From: Echinostoma caproni
Taxonomy: Eukaryota > Platyhelminthes > Trematoda > Plagiorchiida > Echinostomatidae
Length of the DNA stretch: 64,000 nucleotides
Assembly (NCBI GenBank): GCA_900618425.1
Contig: UZAN01039995.1
Span: 33,802 to 97,801 of the forward strand
Direction: 5' to 3'
The position numbers and the translations under genes are program-made. Below are positions 13,733 to 25,000 of this stretch, one piece after another. Under the pieces are notes generated by a model. The model was not told where the DNA came from and made no database searches. It worked only from the letters and a program-made list of their open reading frames with translations. Position 1 is the stretch's first letter. Each line of letters starts with the position of its first letter.

Positions 13733-13770
13733 TTAGACGGGGTTAAACGTCTAAGGTGCCTAATGCACCT
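13733..13770. repeat. Two adjacent hairpins
   Basis: TTAGACG (13733-13739) pairs with CGTCTAA (13748-13754). Immediately after, AGGTGC (13754-13759) pairs with GCACCT (13765-13770). The double stem-loop sits in slightly GC-richer DNA of unknown origin. It may be part of an unrecognised repeat. Confidence 0.5.
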
Positions 13771-16700
13771 CGATGCTCAATCAAGCCGGTGACTATTATC
13801 ACTACCATGTATGGTTGTGTGGTTCATACGCCTGTTTTTGGTTGGTGTTCTTGGTTGGTTTGAAATCAGGATTTTGGCCAACTCACCAAACAGTGAGTAC
13901 GGCTTTCTCAGCATAGGTTTTTGAGACGCATGGTGGTATGGGAGCATTTCACGAGGTGAACAAGAAGTGTAAACAACCGCAGCCCTAGACACCCACCTCC
14001 GACCATGAGGGAGCTTCGGATTGAATTCATTTTTACCTGTTTGCCATGCTTGGAAAAATATTTGCAAACGTCTCATCTGAAGCCGAGATGGCGTCTTTTG
14101 TGTTTCTACAGTAGCAATGTTCATTAGTGTGTGTTCTTCTTCAGACATTTTGGTTCCCTTGTTCCCGTTGGTTTCAATCTTGTTTGCTGTTTAATTGGGA
14201 CCAGAAGAGGATTTTCTTCCTCTATATCTATTGCGGCAGTTAGGTTCGTTCTGATATCAGGAAGTAACCTTTTTGTTGCATCATTTGATTCTTGAGTTTT
14301 GCAGACGCTTAGAGGTGATGCAGTTTAGTGAGCCTACTTTCTAATTTGATCCAGAACAAAAACGTAGCAAGATCAACAAGAAGCAGTTGATAGAGAAACT
14401 AAACTGGTTGATATCCAACAAGACTTTATAATGGTTCTCTTCAACATCACCATGTTATTTACCTCAAATGAATAGGCCCTCGAAATACCCAAACAGTAAT
14501 GAAAACCAGGAACAGAAGTCACAGAAGAACAATGTATACTATTAAACGGAAAGAAGCAGAATACCATCACTCAATAATTATTGAAGATGTGACCCCTTCT
14601 AGTGATGCAACGTTGTCAAACCAATTGCCAAGCCCGATGAATAAACAGAAATGAATATCCTGATTCTGACTAGGATTCAAGAACACACATGACCAAGTAG
14701 GAATAGGTGCTTGAATGTACCCAGCACTAGATATGTGTATATATCAGCACAGGATTAAGAAAATGGTAGTTGTTTGCAGACTGGTCGAATGTAAATTGTG
14801 TACTATACAAGCATATTCACACGTGAAACTGGACATGATATAGTGTTCTTATTTTAGGGTATATATCATTAGCATAACAAGTCAAAATTTCAAGGTGACC
14901 ACTACTGGTTTTAGAAAGCAGTATGCATTGAGAACGACCCATTACACTCAAAACTTTGTGGCTGGAGTTGACTGATTTAATTTGTGCATTTCGTCTAGTG
15001 CAGTAAATGGGTTGCTAAATTTTCCTCATCAGAAGAAATGACATTATTTAGGTTTGTTGAATAGTCACGGGGATTTAAACGTAGTTGGTTAGAGACTTTT
15101 GCAAAAGCAAATTGTCCAGAGTGGTTATGCCGCAAACCAAGAGAATATTCCTATACCTAATTCTTTCCCGAAGAACATCGTAATTACCATGACTCGCATG
15201 AACAACTTTAGTTAGACATTGAATATTCCAAACTTGAAGCGACAAATAAATATATTGGTTTTGTAAGGGTTCAGTTAATATTCCAAAAATAGGATAATTA
15301 TATAAAGAGCCATTTTGTCAATTGGAGTTTCTTTTTGAGTTAAAACAGTCCAAACATTGAGCAATATCTGAGGGAAGAACAGTTGAAAACAGTTGATTTG
15401 CTTTAAACCATAGATCACTGTGATTCCTTCTTGGTATGGTTTCAAATGGACCTATTTAAATGTTTGTGCGGAGCTTTCAAAGATAAATAAGGTTTGTTGT
15501 GTGTACTGAAAAATAAATTAGTTTTTTTACGTCAGAGATGCTAGTGAAACGCTTGTACCAGCAAGACTTTGGTAGTCGTATAGATCATTACAAAATTCAA
15601 AAAGTTATCATTGAAATTGGAACAACAGATAACTTCCGCCGGTGCTAATGTCGAGTGTGAATTCATGCACAGAACGGTACCTACACATATGCAAGAACAC
15701 ACACATCGAGGCGTACACCAGTTAATATGCGTTTGTATTTAAATACATACATACATGCATACAAACATACATACATATCGCTAGCTGAATATATGCAGTG
15801 ACGGCAACAGCTATTCCCCCAATGCGTGTGAGTAGGTTGCACTGAGCATATTTTCGGGCAATAGCTTTCATCGTTAAATTCATTCGAAATAACCCCAAAT
15901 ATTCCTTTCTTCACAGCCTGCACATTAAGTGAAATAACAATTTTACGACCGTGAATGCTGCACATAGTAACGGTGCACAAAACAGCATTGACGGAACAAA
16001 ATCGATGTGGTTTATAAAATTGCCTCATCTGTGGAGTGGATATTGCTATTTTAGTGCTCGGATTCATTCACATGATCGTTTATCAAGATGAAACGGCACA
16101 AATCAATCAGTATTCTTGCAAATAATTTTTCACAACGCGTTTAATTTCGGATAAAGTTGATAGTCCTCTCGTTATCAAGTCGTACTTCACGGGGCAATAC
16201 TTTATCCGATGTGGGGTTCAACAGGAAAGTGACATGGGAAAAGCTGATCGGGATGCACGGTGACATAAACTACCAGTTGATAATGGTAACATAAAATGGA
16301 TGTTGGATAAGCTGATTGTTCCTCAGAGCTTCCGAATTCATTGCGGTCGAAAGATGTCTTTAAGCAGTCTATTATAAGTTGCTTCACAGTATGCAAGTGA
16401 TCACGAGAAAAATAATTCAATAAACAAAACGCTTGGTATAATTCAACCAGTTACTGCAAGGATTAACGGGATATTCACTATCGTTGATTTATAATTCCAT
16501 AACGCGAAGTAAAATTCGTGTCATTACTTGTGGCTGCTCATTGCACGATAAACAACTCTGATCGCGCACCCCCAAAACAACAATCTTTTCATATCAAATA
16601 CTACTATGGTTATGATTGTTTATTAATGGTAGATAATAAGGGTAACTTTTAAGGCACAATAACTTTTTCAGCTCAAAAAATCGGTGGAATGTAACATTTT

Positions 16701-17379
16701 TGTCTGTGAACTTCTGTGCTATAAAACACTTCTCAAAAGTGGTATGTAAAACGCCTTTGTGATTACTGGTCGGGCGCACTTAACTTTTCGAAAAACGGAG
16801 AAATAAAATTCTATAGATACATCGGCATGAAGACGTTGCCGCAAAATATAAATATATAATCACATTAAACATTGTTCAACTGTTATGCTTGACAAACTTG
16901 ATCACACGTACTTTTCCGGGATTGGGGAGAGTAAGCAAAGCTGAGCAATCATATTCAAGAAGTTAACGAATTTCATAGAACTATTGCATAAATGGATGAA
17001 TTATAAACAGTTTTATTTATATACAGGAATTAGATATATGTCAGAAACAGACCGGAAATACAGCGCATCACCTTCTAACGAGGGACAGGTAGGTTTGCGT
17101 TCAAACAAAGAAGAGATTGATGCATATTTTGGGTAGTTTCGAATAGTAAGCTGCACAATGAACTGCACGTTGTTGCCCTCGCTGGTTCTCGTTAGCTTAG
17201 TGCTTTAACTAAAGTATGTGTTGGCACGTGCTGATTAATTTCACCCACGTCTGCCACAACAACAAGTCTTCCGGCTAATCCAACAATAACTTTGCTGTTT
17301 GCGATTTACGGGATCTATGTAAAAGTTCATCATAAGTGGCCTCATTAAAGCTATTAAAACCACAACACTTCCCAAACAA
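13771..17379. other. No supportable gene; scattered open frames only
   Basis: Minus-strand open frames at 13777-14148 (123 codons) and 15681-16067 (128 codons) are within chance length for this composition. The second has a Cys-rich end (SYCPKICSVQPTHTHWGNSC) preceded by an acceptor-like TTAATGTGCAG, so a coding exon on the minus strand near 15780-15920 is possible but unsupported by homology. A CATA-type microsatellite lies at 15743-15777. Confidence 0.3.
15743..15777 (+). repeat. ATAC/CATA tetranucleotide microsatellite
   Basis: Imperfect array of ATAC units with a few substitutions (ATGC, AAAC). Confidence 0.85.
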
Positions 17380-17620
17380 AGAGTAAAATATCGCAAATGG
17401 GCTCCAAAGTGAGCGATCATTTGCGCTCCGAGATAAAAAATAACATGTTCATGTCTACTATGATTGTTTATTATGACAAATCTACGTTGCACGATTTATG
17501 TTGGGTTCACAACCACAAAAATCCTCACCCCGTCCATAGAGCAACCTCTGCAACTGTCCGCCAAAGCACACAACATTTGCCTGTATGAATGTGGATGCGG
17601 GCCGTCTTACATTAGCAGTT
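17380..17620 (+). mobile_element. Penelope-like element fragment: start of GIY-YIG endonuclease region
   Basis: Translation in the frame starting at 17464 gives TTTKILTPSIEQPLQLSAKA then NICLYECGCGPSYIS. This matches the layout of the second Penelope-like element in this window (QIVYRTTRIPTP, then NLIYQFQCGCGATYVGRT): a linker with paired TT/TP, then the Cys-rich 'CxCG.(S/T)Y(V/I)' entry to the GIY-YIG nuclease. Further upstream, another frame reads GSKVSDHLRSEI, equivalent to the thumb-region segment before that linker. Frames change several times, so it is a pseudogene. Homology stops abruptly at about 17620, where a mariner relic begins, and resumes at about 18275 with the distal part of the same domain. 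Confidence 0.7.
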
Positions 17621-18274
17621 GCATAGCAGGGCTGGAAAAAAAGTCGCCGGATACGCAAAAAGATTTATTTGTAACACAAACAAAAGCATTAAACTTTCTC
17701 CAAGTATTCTCCACCCGCGTTCATTCACTGTTCCATGCGCTCAAACAATTTGGTGAAACAGCTCGACCATGCCGAAGAGGTTGATCCTTGGACCAACTGA
17801 ATGAAGGCCTTCACTGTAGTTGCTAGTGAATCGTATCGGACTTCACGCATCATGCGCTTGACATTTGGGAACACAAAATTGTCACACGGAGCCAGGTTTG
17901 GACTGTAGGGTGGGTGACTAATCTCCGCAAACCATTTAAACACAGTGCTTCTTGAGAACCTGTCCACACTAAAGGCAGCTCGCAGACGATCCACGCTACG
18001 CTGCTGCTTTACACCACAATTGTAGTCTTAGGTATCGCCCTCCATTGATATCGACTGAGTTTCATTCATACAGTCCGAGTATGCAATTCATATGGCTTGC
18101 GCGCTGTGCTCGGCTGTTGAGCATTGTTCTGTAAGTCACAATCGTTGCATAATATTCCAAATAGATTACAGTTTTCTTGTTTCGTTACGTTGAGCTCATA
18201 CGTGTACTGTATATACGGAATCATTTCGCTTATTTTTTGTACATCTTCATATATCCCATGATGAGTTAGATACC
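17621..18274 (-). mobile_element. Internally deleted mariner-type transposon inserted in the Penelope-like element
   Basis: On the minus strand the remnant frame (about 18045 to 17689) reads DRLRAAFSVDRFSRSTVFKW, like the N-terminal helix-turn-helix part of mariner transposases. It then passes directly to SHPPYSPNLAPCDNFVFPNV, the C-terminal signature HPPYSPDLAPCDF. The central roughly 200 residues, with the first catalytic Asp, are missing. Near the end it reads MNAGGEYLEKV and a stop, the usual mariner terminus, with one in-frame stop just before it and another five codons into the N-terminus. Boundaries are inferred from where Penelope homology stops and restarts, and a TA precedes the left end (GCATAGCAGGGC). 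A matching terminal inverted repeat on the right was not found. Confidence 0.7.
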
Positions 18275-18490
18275 GATTACAGTGACTCACATGATCATAT
18301 GTCATTCTCCAATCTTACCCGTGAAACTCACACATGCGCATCACCCACTAATAACATATTTAATAACATCACACAATTACCAAACCCCACACCTACCCAA
18401 GTAAACCGAACACGCAAAAAGCCTGCGGTACCTATCGCTCGACATTTGTTAATGAAAAATCATGATCGGCACCCGGCAAGCTGATTTCAG
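18275..18490 (+). mobile_element. Penelope-like element fragment: distal GIY-YIG region
   Basis: The frame at 18299-18484 contains SNLTRETHTC and, after a linker, RKKPAVPIARHLLMKNHD. This corresponds to SSAVARHLLMTQHQID of the Penelope-like copy at 20390-21679 and to the 'S.I..HL....H' segment that follows the GIY-YIG core in this superfamily. Together with 17380-17620 it makes one split element. A stop follows at 18482, so the remaining C-terminus (FRI.YK...RLLRFAEA) is lost or diverged. Confidence 0.65.
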
Positions 18491-20389
18491 ATCATTTATG
18501 TAAACACCTACAACCGGCTACTTAATTTCGCCTAGTAGGTTGCAACTAGAAAATAGAACCAAACACGTGTGTACAAAAACAGCTGTTAGTCACACTGTCA
18601 CTGCTTTAGCAACTGTAGAAATGTGATTCCTTGACCCTGTCCTATTTGTTTGTAACATGATGTACTGTCCAACGATATAAACTGTATATTTCTGCCCTAT
18701 TGCACCAGTTCAGATGTAGCGCAATATCCCTTGGCATGAATCGTGCAACCTAGCTTTGTTATGATCTCTTTTTGCAAATACTAAACTAAAGGGTTTGTTG
18801 GAGAACGAACAGAAAATGTTATCTAGTGATTTATTTTGGTAACCCGAGTGAGGGTGTACGACCGCAAGCTTTTCGGTGGCGCATCTGAAAAGCTCACGAC
18901 AGTTTCTTTACCACAGGAAATTACACCTTCCATGAAGCAAATTATCTGGTCCATTAAGTAATCGAAGGGTTGTTCTTAAATGCCTTTAAATGAAAAAACT
19001 TAGGCTTCCTCAAATCTCAGACCAGTCAAAATTTTTACCAATCAAATAGTACTCACCGAAAGAAGATGTCCATGATGTGGTGGGGGTTACAGGGACTATC
19101 CGAAAGCAAAACAAACACATTATAGGTCAATCGGAAATCAACTTACATCAAGCAGTCAATTAGCACTCATTATAGAGTCGTAGGCAATAAGAACTTTGAG
19201 GAGTCATCCTTGTCCAGCTAAGGGTGACATAAGGTAACGCGTGGTGTGAAATAAATACAAATAATCAACTTTTCATCTTAGTGTTTGTTATTATAAACAT
19301 TCAACATTTTTTGTAGAAGGCAGCATGAGTAATGAAGTCTCACGATTTATCTTCTAACTGAAAATTGTGATTTCGAATATTGAAACTAAAATTATCTCTT
19401 TAAAACAAAATTATTAAAATAAAACTAGCACTGTTTTCAAACTTTTCACTGCAATACTTCGTACATTTTTAATTTGAAGTACTACATTTTGTTTTTATTA
19501 AAATTCTGGGTACAGGAATACAGAGTTGAAGTGGAACCGTGCCAAATAAAATTATTTTACCATAGACTGATGCAAAATGATAAAAAAACAGTCATTCTGT
19601 ATTTTACCATTCCATATTAGTGATCACTTAAATTGTAGTATGCACATGTACAGATATAGTGAAATGATCCCGCATGAAGTAGGCCAACATTTGTTGTTAA
19701 CCTTTCTATTCAATTTTGTCATGGGAAAAAAGGTGCTTCCTTTGAAGCAAAAGTTGATCTTTAACAACTACATCCGGGGGTTTCCAATTTCATCTCACCC
19801 GTAATCTCGAAAAATGAATTTTGCTGGTGATGTCAAGTATGAGCATATTTACTCGAAACGTGGAGTATTTCACTGAGCCCCGCCCTTGCACAAAATCGTA
19901 TAAAGTTTTCAGCTTTTTCGAATGAAATTGGCGCCGAGATGCGTGTTCACTTTCAACACCGGTGTCCATTTGTCACATGTTCCCAATTTGTCACAGCACA
20001 GTTCCGGTTTTATCAAATGGCTCATAAAATACAGCCTCACCACGATAGTTACGATTATATCTATATGGTACTTCATTTCAGATGTTGCATTTTTATCAGT
20101 TTTGTGTGCACAGCCGAGGGTTTAATCAATACCTTAGTTAGGGAAAATGAAATAAAATAGAAAGGTATTGAAATGGTTTAGGGGAAGTTGATAAAAGCTG
20201 CAAGATTACAATGAGATATCAGTAACACTACTTTTCGTTGTTTCACAGTGTATAGCGTCAACGTTTTAATATCATTCAATTTAAGACTCGCCCAAATTAA
20301 TATTTCAATGAATCTAGTAAGCAAATAGTTGAGAAAATATCGTTTTATTTCAGCAAACGGATGAGAAAAAATAATAAAACCTTTATATG
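18491..20389. other. Gene-free AT-rich stretch
   Basis: No supportable coding sequence or recognisable transposon domain. The last about 200 bases (20180-20389) adjoin the 3' end of the Penelope-like element on the minus strand and may be flanking DNA. Confidence 0.4.
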
Positions 20390-21679
20390 AAAAGAAAAGA
20401 CCAAATTGCAATACTGCACGATTTATGTCCAGGACGATTTCGCTGCACCTCAACATGGTGCATACTGCAGAAAGTACAATACTTATATTGGGATTTCGCA
20501 TGGCAACAAAGATGAATAAAATACAATGAAACAGAAAAGAAAGCATAAAAGCGGGAGGGGTAAAAAAGACTATCACCAGGGTAAGGATAAACTAACATAA
20601 AGTTCCTTTTGTTNATAGCAACCGCTTCTGCAAACCGTAGAAATCTTGCGGTTCGTGACTTGTAGATAATTCGGAACGCCATGCTTCGGTCGATCTGGTG
20701 TTGCGTCATCAGAAGATGTCGAGCTACGGCTGACGATGGAGTCTTTTAGTTTCGACCGTTGATTCTATGTCGCGAACTTGACCCAGATTGCGTCATCCGA
20801 CTTTGAACCCAATTTGGAATATGTTCAGCAACCCGGTTACGTAATTGTCGCTCTGTTCTGCCCACGTAGGTCGCTCCGCACCCACATTGGAATTGGTAAA
20901 TCAGATTAGAGTTGGCGTACAGAGGCAGACGNNNNNNNNNNNNNNNNNNNNNNNNNNNNNNNNNNNNNNNNNNNNNNNNNNNNNNNNNNNNNNNNNNNNN
21001 NNNNNNNNNNNNNNNNNNNNNNNNNNNNNNNNNNNNNNNNNNNNNNNNNNNNNNNNNNNNNNNNNNNNNNNNNNNNNNNNNNNNNNNNNNNNNNNNNNNN
21101 NNNNNNNNNNNNNNNNNNNNNNNNNNNNNNNNNNNNNNNNNNNNNNNNNNNNNNNNNNNNNNNNNNNNNNNNNNNNNNNNNNNNNNNNNNNNNNNNNNNN
21201 NNNNNNNNNNNNNNNNNNNNNNNNNNNNNNNNNNNNNNNNNNNNNNNNNNNNNNNNNNNNNNNNNNNNNNNNNNNNNNNNNNNNNNNNNNNNNNNNNNNN
21301 NNNNNNNNNNNNNNNNNNNNNNNNNNNNNNNNNNNNNNNNNNNNNNNNNNNNNNNNNNNNNNNNNNNNNNNNNNNNNNNNNNNNNNNNNNNNNNCGGGGG
21401 TGTGGGTATTCTAGTTGTCCGATAGACGATTTGGGGGTCAGCTACATAGTGGGTTCGCGCCATTGCCGATCTCAGTCGTTTTTTGAGCAAACCGCTTACG
21501 TCATCACCTTTGAATTGGAGGCACAAAGTAACTCGTCATTTTGGGGCTGACGCAATTGTTTCTTTGACAGTTCTTGGTTTGCTGTGTCTATTGACGAACG
21601 CCTCGGGGTAAGCATTTTCTGTTAACACCTCCCGAAGGTTTTGTAGTTCTTGTTCGATTGTATCTTCCGTACAGATCGT
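20390..21679 (-). mobile_element. Penelope-like retroelement, 3' half (RT thumb plus GIY-YIG endonuclease), broken
   Basis: The minus strand first gives the region after the reverse transcriptase fingers and palm: DTIEQELQNLREVLTENAYP and EAFVNRH, a stop, then LCLQFKGDDVSGLLKKRLRS and QIVYRTTRIPTP. After the 463-base gap (20932-21394) it continues RLPLYANSNLIYQFQ, then CGCGATYVGRTERQLRNRVA, the GIY-YIG domain with its Cys cluster, conserved Y, and R and E (RNRVAEH). A stop (GRN*KT) follows, then SSAVARHLLMTQHQID and MAFRIIYKSRTARFLRFAEA. The ORF would end LSLPW, seen in the inverted copy at about 21835. In Penelope-like elements the RT and this nuclease form one protein used for target-primed reverse transcription. 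Two in-frame stops make this copy inactive. The RT core is absent because the copy ends at the inverted junction near 21680. Confidence 0.85.
20932..21394. other. Assembly gap (463 N)
   Basis: Run of 463 N inside the minus-strand Penelope-like element. The coding flanks (..TTRIPTP and RLPLYANSN..) would be near neighbours in the protein, so the real missing sequence may be only a few codons. Collapse or misjoin of an inverted repeat is a likely cause. Smaller unknowns are at 20614, 49954, 50983-50991 and 51276. Confidence 0.95.
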
Positions 21680-22020
21680 GCAACACCAGATCGACCGAAG
21701 CATGGCGTTCCGAATTATCTACAAGTCACGAACCGCAAGATTTCTACGGTTTGCAGAAGCGGTTGCTATCAGTCGATGGAAGCCCCCTTGTGTCAACAAA
21801 AGGAACTTTATGTTAGTTTATCCTTACCCTGGTGATAGTCTTTTTTACCCCTCCCGCTTTTATGTTTTCTTTTCTGTTTCATTGTATTTTATTCATCTTT
21901 GTTGCCATGCGAAATCCCAATATAAGTATTGTACTTTCTGCAGTATGCACCATGTTGAGGTGCAACGAAATCGTCCTGGACATAAATCGTGCAGTATTAC
22001 AATTTGGTCTTTTCTTTTCA
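21680..22020 (+). mobile_element. Inverted copy of the Penelope-like element 3' end
   Basis: Nearly identical to the reverse complement of 20390-20704. Both encode MAFRIIYKSRTARFLRFAEA, and both share the following untranslated region with PPAF, HCILFIFVAMRN and VCTMLRC in a second frame. This copy has about 25 bases (after GGTTGCTAT) that are replaced by a single N in the other copy. It shows the ORF end: a one-base frame change, then LYVSLSLPW and a stop at about 21835. The remaining 185 bases are 3' untranslated sequence ending at TTCTTTTCA. Penelope-like copies are known to occur with partial direct or inverted repeats (pseudo-LTRs), which fits this arrangement. Confidence 0.85.
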
Positions 22021-25000
22021 AATTGATCTCGGGAAAGGCTTGCTTCAGTTTCCTCAAAACCTTTATAGCAAGCGTGATAGAAATATTGCGTGCCAGTAAC
22101 TGAATGCTAAGTGGTGGCCACCAGTTTAAAGGCAGTCCGGTTACGAAAGATTTTTGATCAAACGTTTGGCAGTAAAATGATTTGAAAAGCAAATTTAATG
22201 TAAATTCAGGTTTGTCTCATGTGAAAATTTGAAGGAATGTGAAGTCTTATTGGTTAATTCCGTCAAAAATGAAGAAATGCGTACCTTTTTACTAATGCTA
22301 TACATGAAGTCCGTTCAGTTAGTCTTTCGAAAAAGAAAAGGTAATAGAGCTTCAGGGAATAGAACTCAATCTACATTGTATCAAATTATGTTGTTCCCAA
22401 TAAGCGTTCATTATTTTCTCTACGCTGTAATGATCGTTTTCGGGGTCGGGACTGAGCAAAAACTTGTCCGTCGCCATACTAACCTGTGAATCTAGTTCAG
22501 CAAAATAAAGCCATTCAGTAAATAGGAGATTGGAGGTGATCTAGTATGCCAGACTTTCGAGAAAAGAAAACTTTGATGGCCGAAGACCCTTACATAACCA
22601 TCAATACCCAAGTTATTCTACAATGTGAACAAGAACATCAGAACCACAATTCACAGGCAACATGAATTAGAGGAATGATCATTCGTCTTAAATTTGTTCG
22701 AAGGCCACAGTTCTGTGATGGTAAATGTACTCGATGTTTCTTCGGTCGTTATCACACTGGAAAGAAGGTTGAGAGATAAAATCATAACACCATCTTCTAA
22801 AGTTCCACTCTGATGTGTTTTCCTAAGCACCGCAAGAATGGGTGCCACTCACTCCCTTCCTGCACTTTAGGTTCCTTTAGCATATGAATTAAAAGGACGC
22901 AAAACATGATTATTAATACTGCTACGTACTGAAATTACTTATTTTGCACCTGTTTAACAGCCATTTCTACGGTATTCCAAATAGGCAGATTAATTCCAGC
23001 AGCAACACCTACTACTGTCGAATATGCATTTTATAAGTATTGCAATCAAATGAACGCAGGCTTTGGAATAACACTCTTTGATTTCTGTGTGACTTCTGTT
23101 ATTTATACTATGAATATTTGGTTGAATTGCATATCGTTTGCAAGAACTAGAAGAACATGGTATAACCTAATCTGGAGCTCGTCGTGATAGGCTTATTGTC
23201 TCTACAAACGTAGATGATTCCCTACTATCCAAGTGTTTTTATGGTACCCTGATTACTATTCTATACTCGCATGACAATAAAGAAACTTGAAGTTAAATGA
23301 TCGGAAAGAGTTTATTGTATCGATTTAAAATGATTCTATAAAGAATTTCGTTGGTAATAGTCTCCTTTCCGTTTACCCACTATGGCTACGGACGCGGGTG
23401 CCCCTTCCAGTTGGAATTTGAAACCCCTACAATATAAATTTTTTTTTGATAATCTTCCTCTTAACAGTAATTTCCAAAAGATACGCAACATGGATTGTTT
23501 TGGCATGATGGGTTAGTTTCACCTAAAGGACTTTCGAAATCTTTCTCTATAACCCTTCAATCCTATCTCTACAGGATTTGCTTGAATGCACACGGTTCTG
23601 AGAAGCTTCATGTTCTTTAAAAGCTAAAATCAAGTTTTTGGTTTCTTAACTTCTTCATTAGTTTAATCGGGGCAAAATTATATCAACCCTACCTCGCTAA
23701 TCTACTCCTGAAGCATTCATCCTCTGCATTCAAGATGAATATTCTGAACTAAACAAGTATCACTTGACGAATGAATTCAAAACGGTCTGTTTTTTAAGAT
23801 CATCCTATTTGGGAATTTGGTTGAACTACTTTCAGTCAAACATTTCATTTATCCAAGAACTACAATCAACAACGATTTATACGCCGATTGTTTATTTCAC
23901 ATTTGGTTATGCTTGTTATAAATCAATTCAACCTAAAAGGAATTGCGCTTGATGACAAATTCATGTCTAGCGAGATCTGTATTCAGAATAGTAGAAAAAA
24001 CGTAAATTGATAAGCTCATCATGTACGTCACTCGATGACATTTTGTATGGGGTATTCTCTTCTGATTTCCTCTGCTTTACTCCCAAGAATAATATACGAT
24101 ATCATTGTTCATGAATCCAGAGCGCTTTCAGTGAATTTAGTAAAGGTAAAAGCGACACACTGTAAACGACCATCAGAATCAAGAATAGTATTTTCCAGAT
24201 GAACCACTGGGCCGGACTTTCAATGTTAGAGAGGATTCACTGCATGGTTACATGCACACAAAAAATCCGGCCAAGAATTTGCTAACGATATGTATACTTG
24301 AATACTTCGGTGCTTTATTGATCCGAAAGTACAGAATGCGGTTGTACACGATCTATATTAACGTTTCGTCTTCATGTAAAGAAATGTTGTGTTTAAGATC
24401 CATCGGTTAGAATATATATTTCTTCTCAGATAAAACGGAGCTAGAAAATGTATTACAGTTGAAGTTCAAGAATAAAAAATCACTGTTGTGTGCTTGATAA
24501 AAGCCAAATAATAATTGTAGTAGTGCAATGCCCGACATTTGAGTAAAAGTTGAACAAACTAGTGAAAAACAGTCCTCGCATGATTTTATATCATTGGCCG
24601 GACTAAGGGTGGAATGAACGTGCAAAGATTTAGCGGTAAATTAGATACTCTAAATTTCAGTATTTTGAATAACTTGAAACTTGGTTGCCCACTTGTACTA
24701 AGAATAAGTTATTGCTTCGGGCATTTCCACTGTTCAATCATGCCCCGAGGACAAGTGCACCGCAAAAAAACTACAGAAAATTGCAATGAGTAGAACACTC
24801 AGGTCTGAATAGAAACATTAGCACCTGGAGTTGACAGATTAATTACGGACTTCACGATTTTCCTCTTGTTGAAAACCGAGGGTGTGATCTGTCAGTTGAG
24901 AAACATTTGAACTTCAAATGATCGCAAATCAGTGAAACGTTGTATGCTCTTTTTCGAGGACTAAAATAACATAATCAATGTAACCAATGCAAGTGAAGTG

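Noticed and set aside
20845..21550. Long open frames spanning the N run
   Set aside because: They are artefacts of translating unknown bases; only the minus-strand Penelope-like frame has real content on both sides.
24360..24395. TTTCGTC motif (minus-strand GACGAAAC)
   Set aside because: No CTGANGA within reach and no flanking helices.
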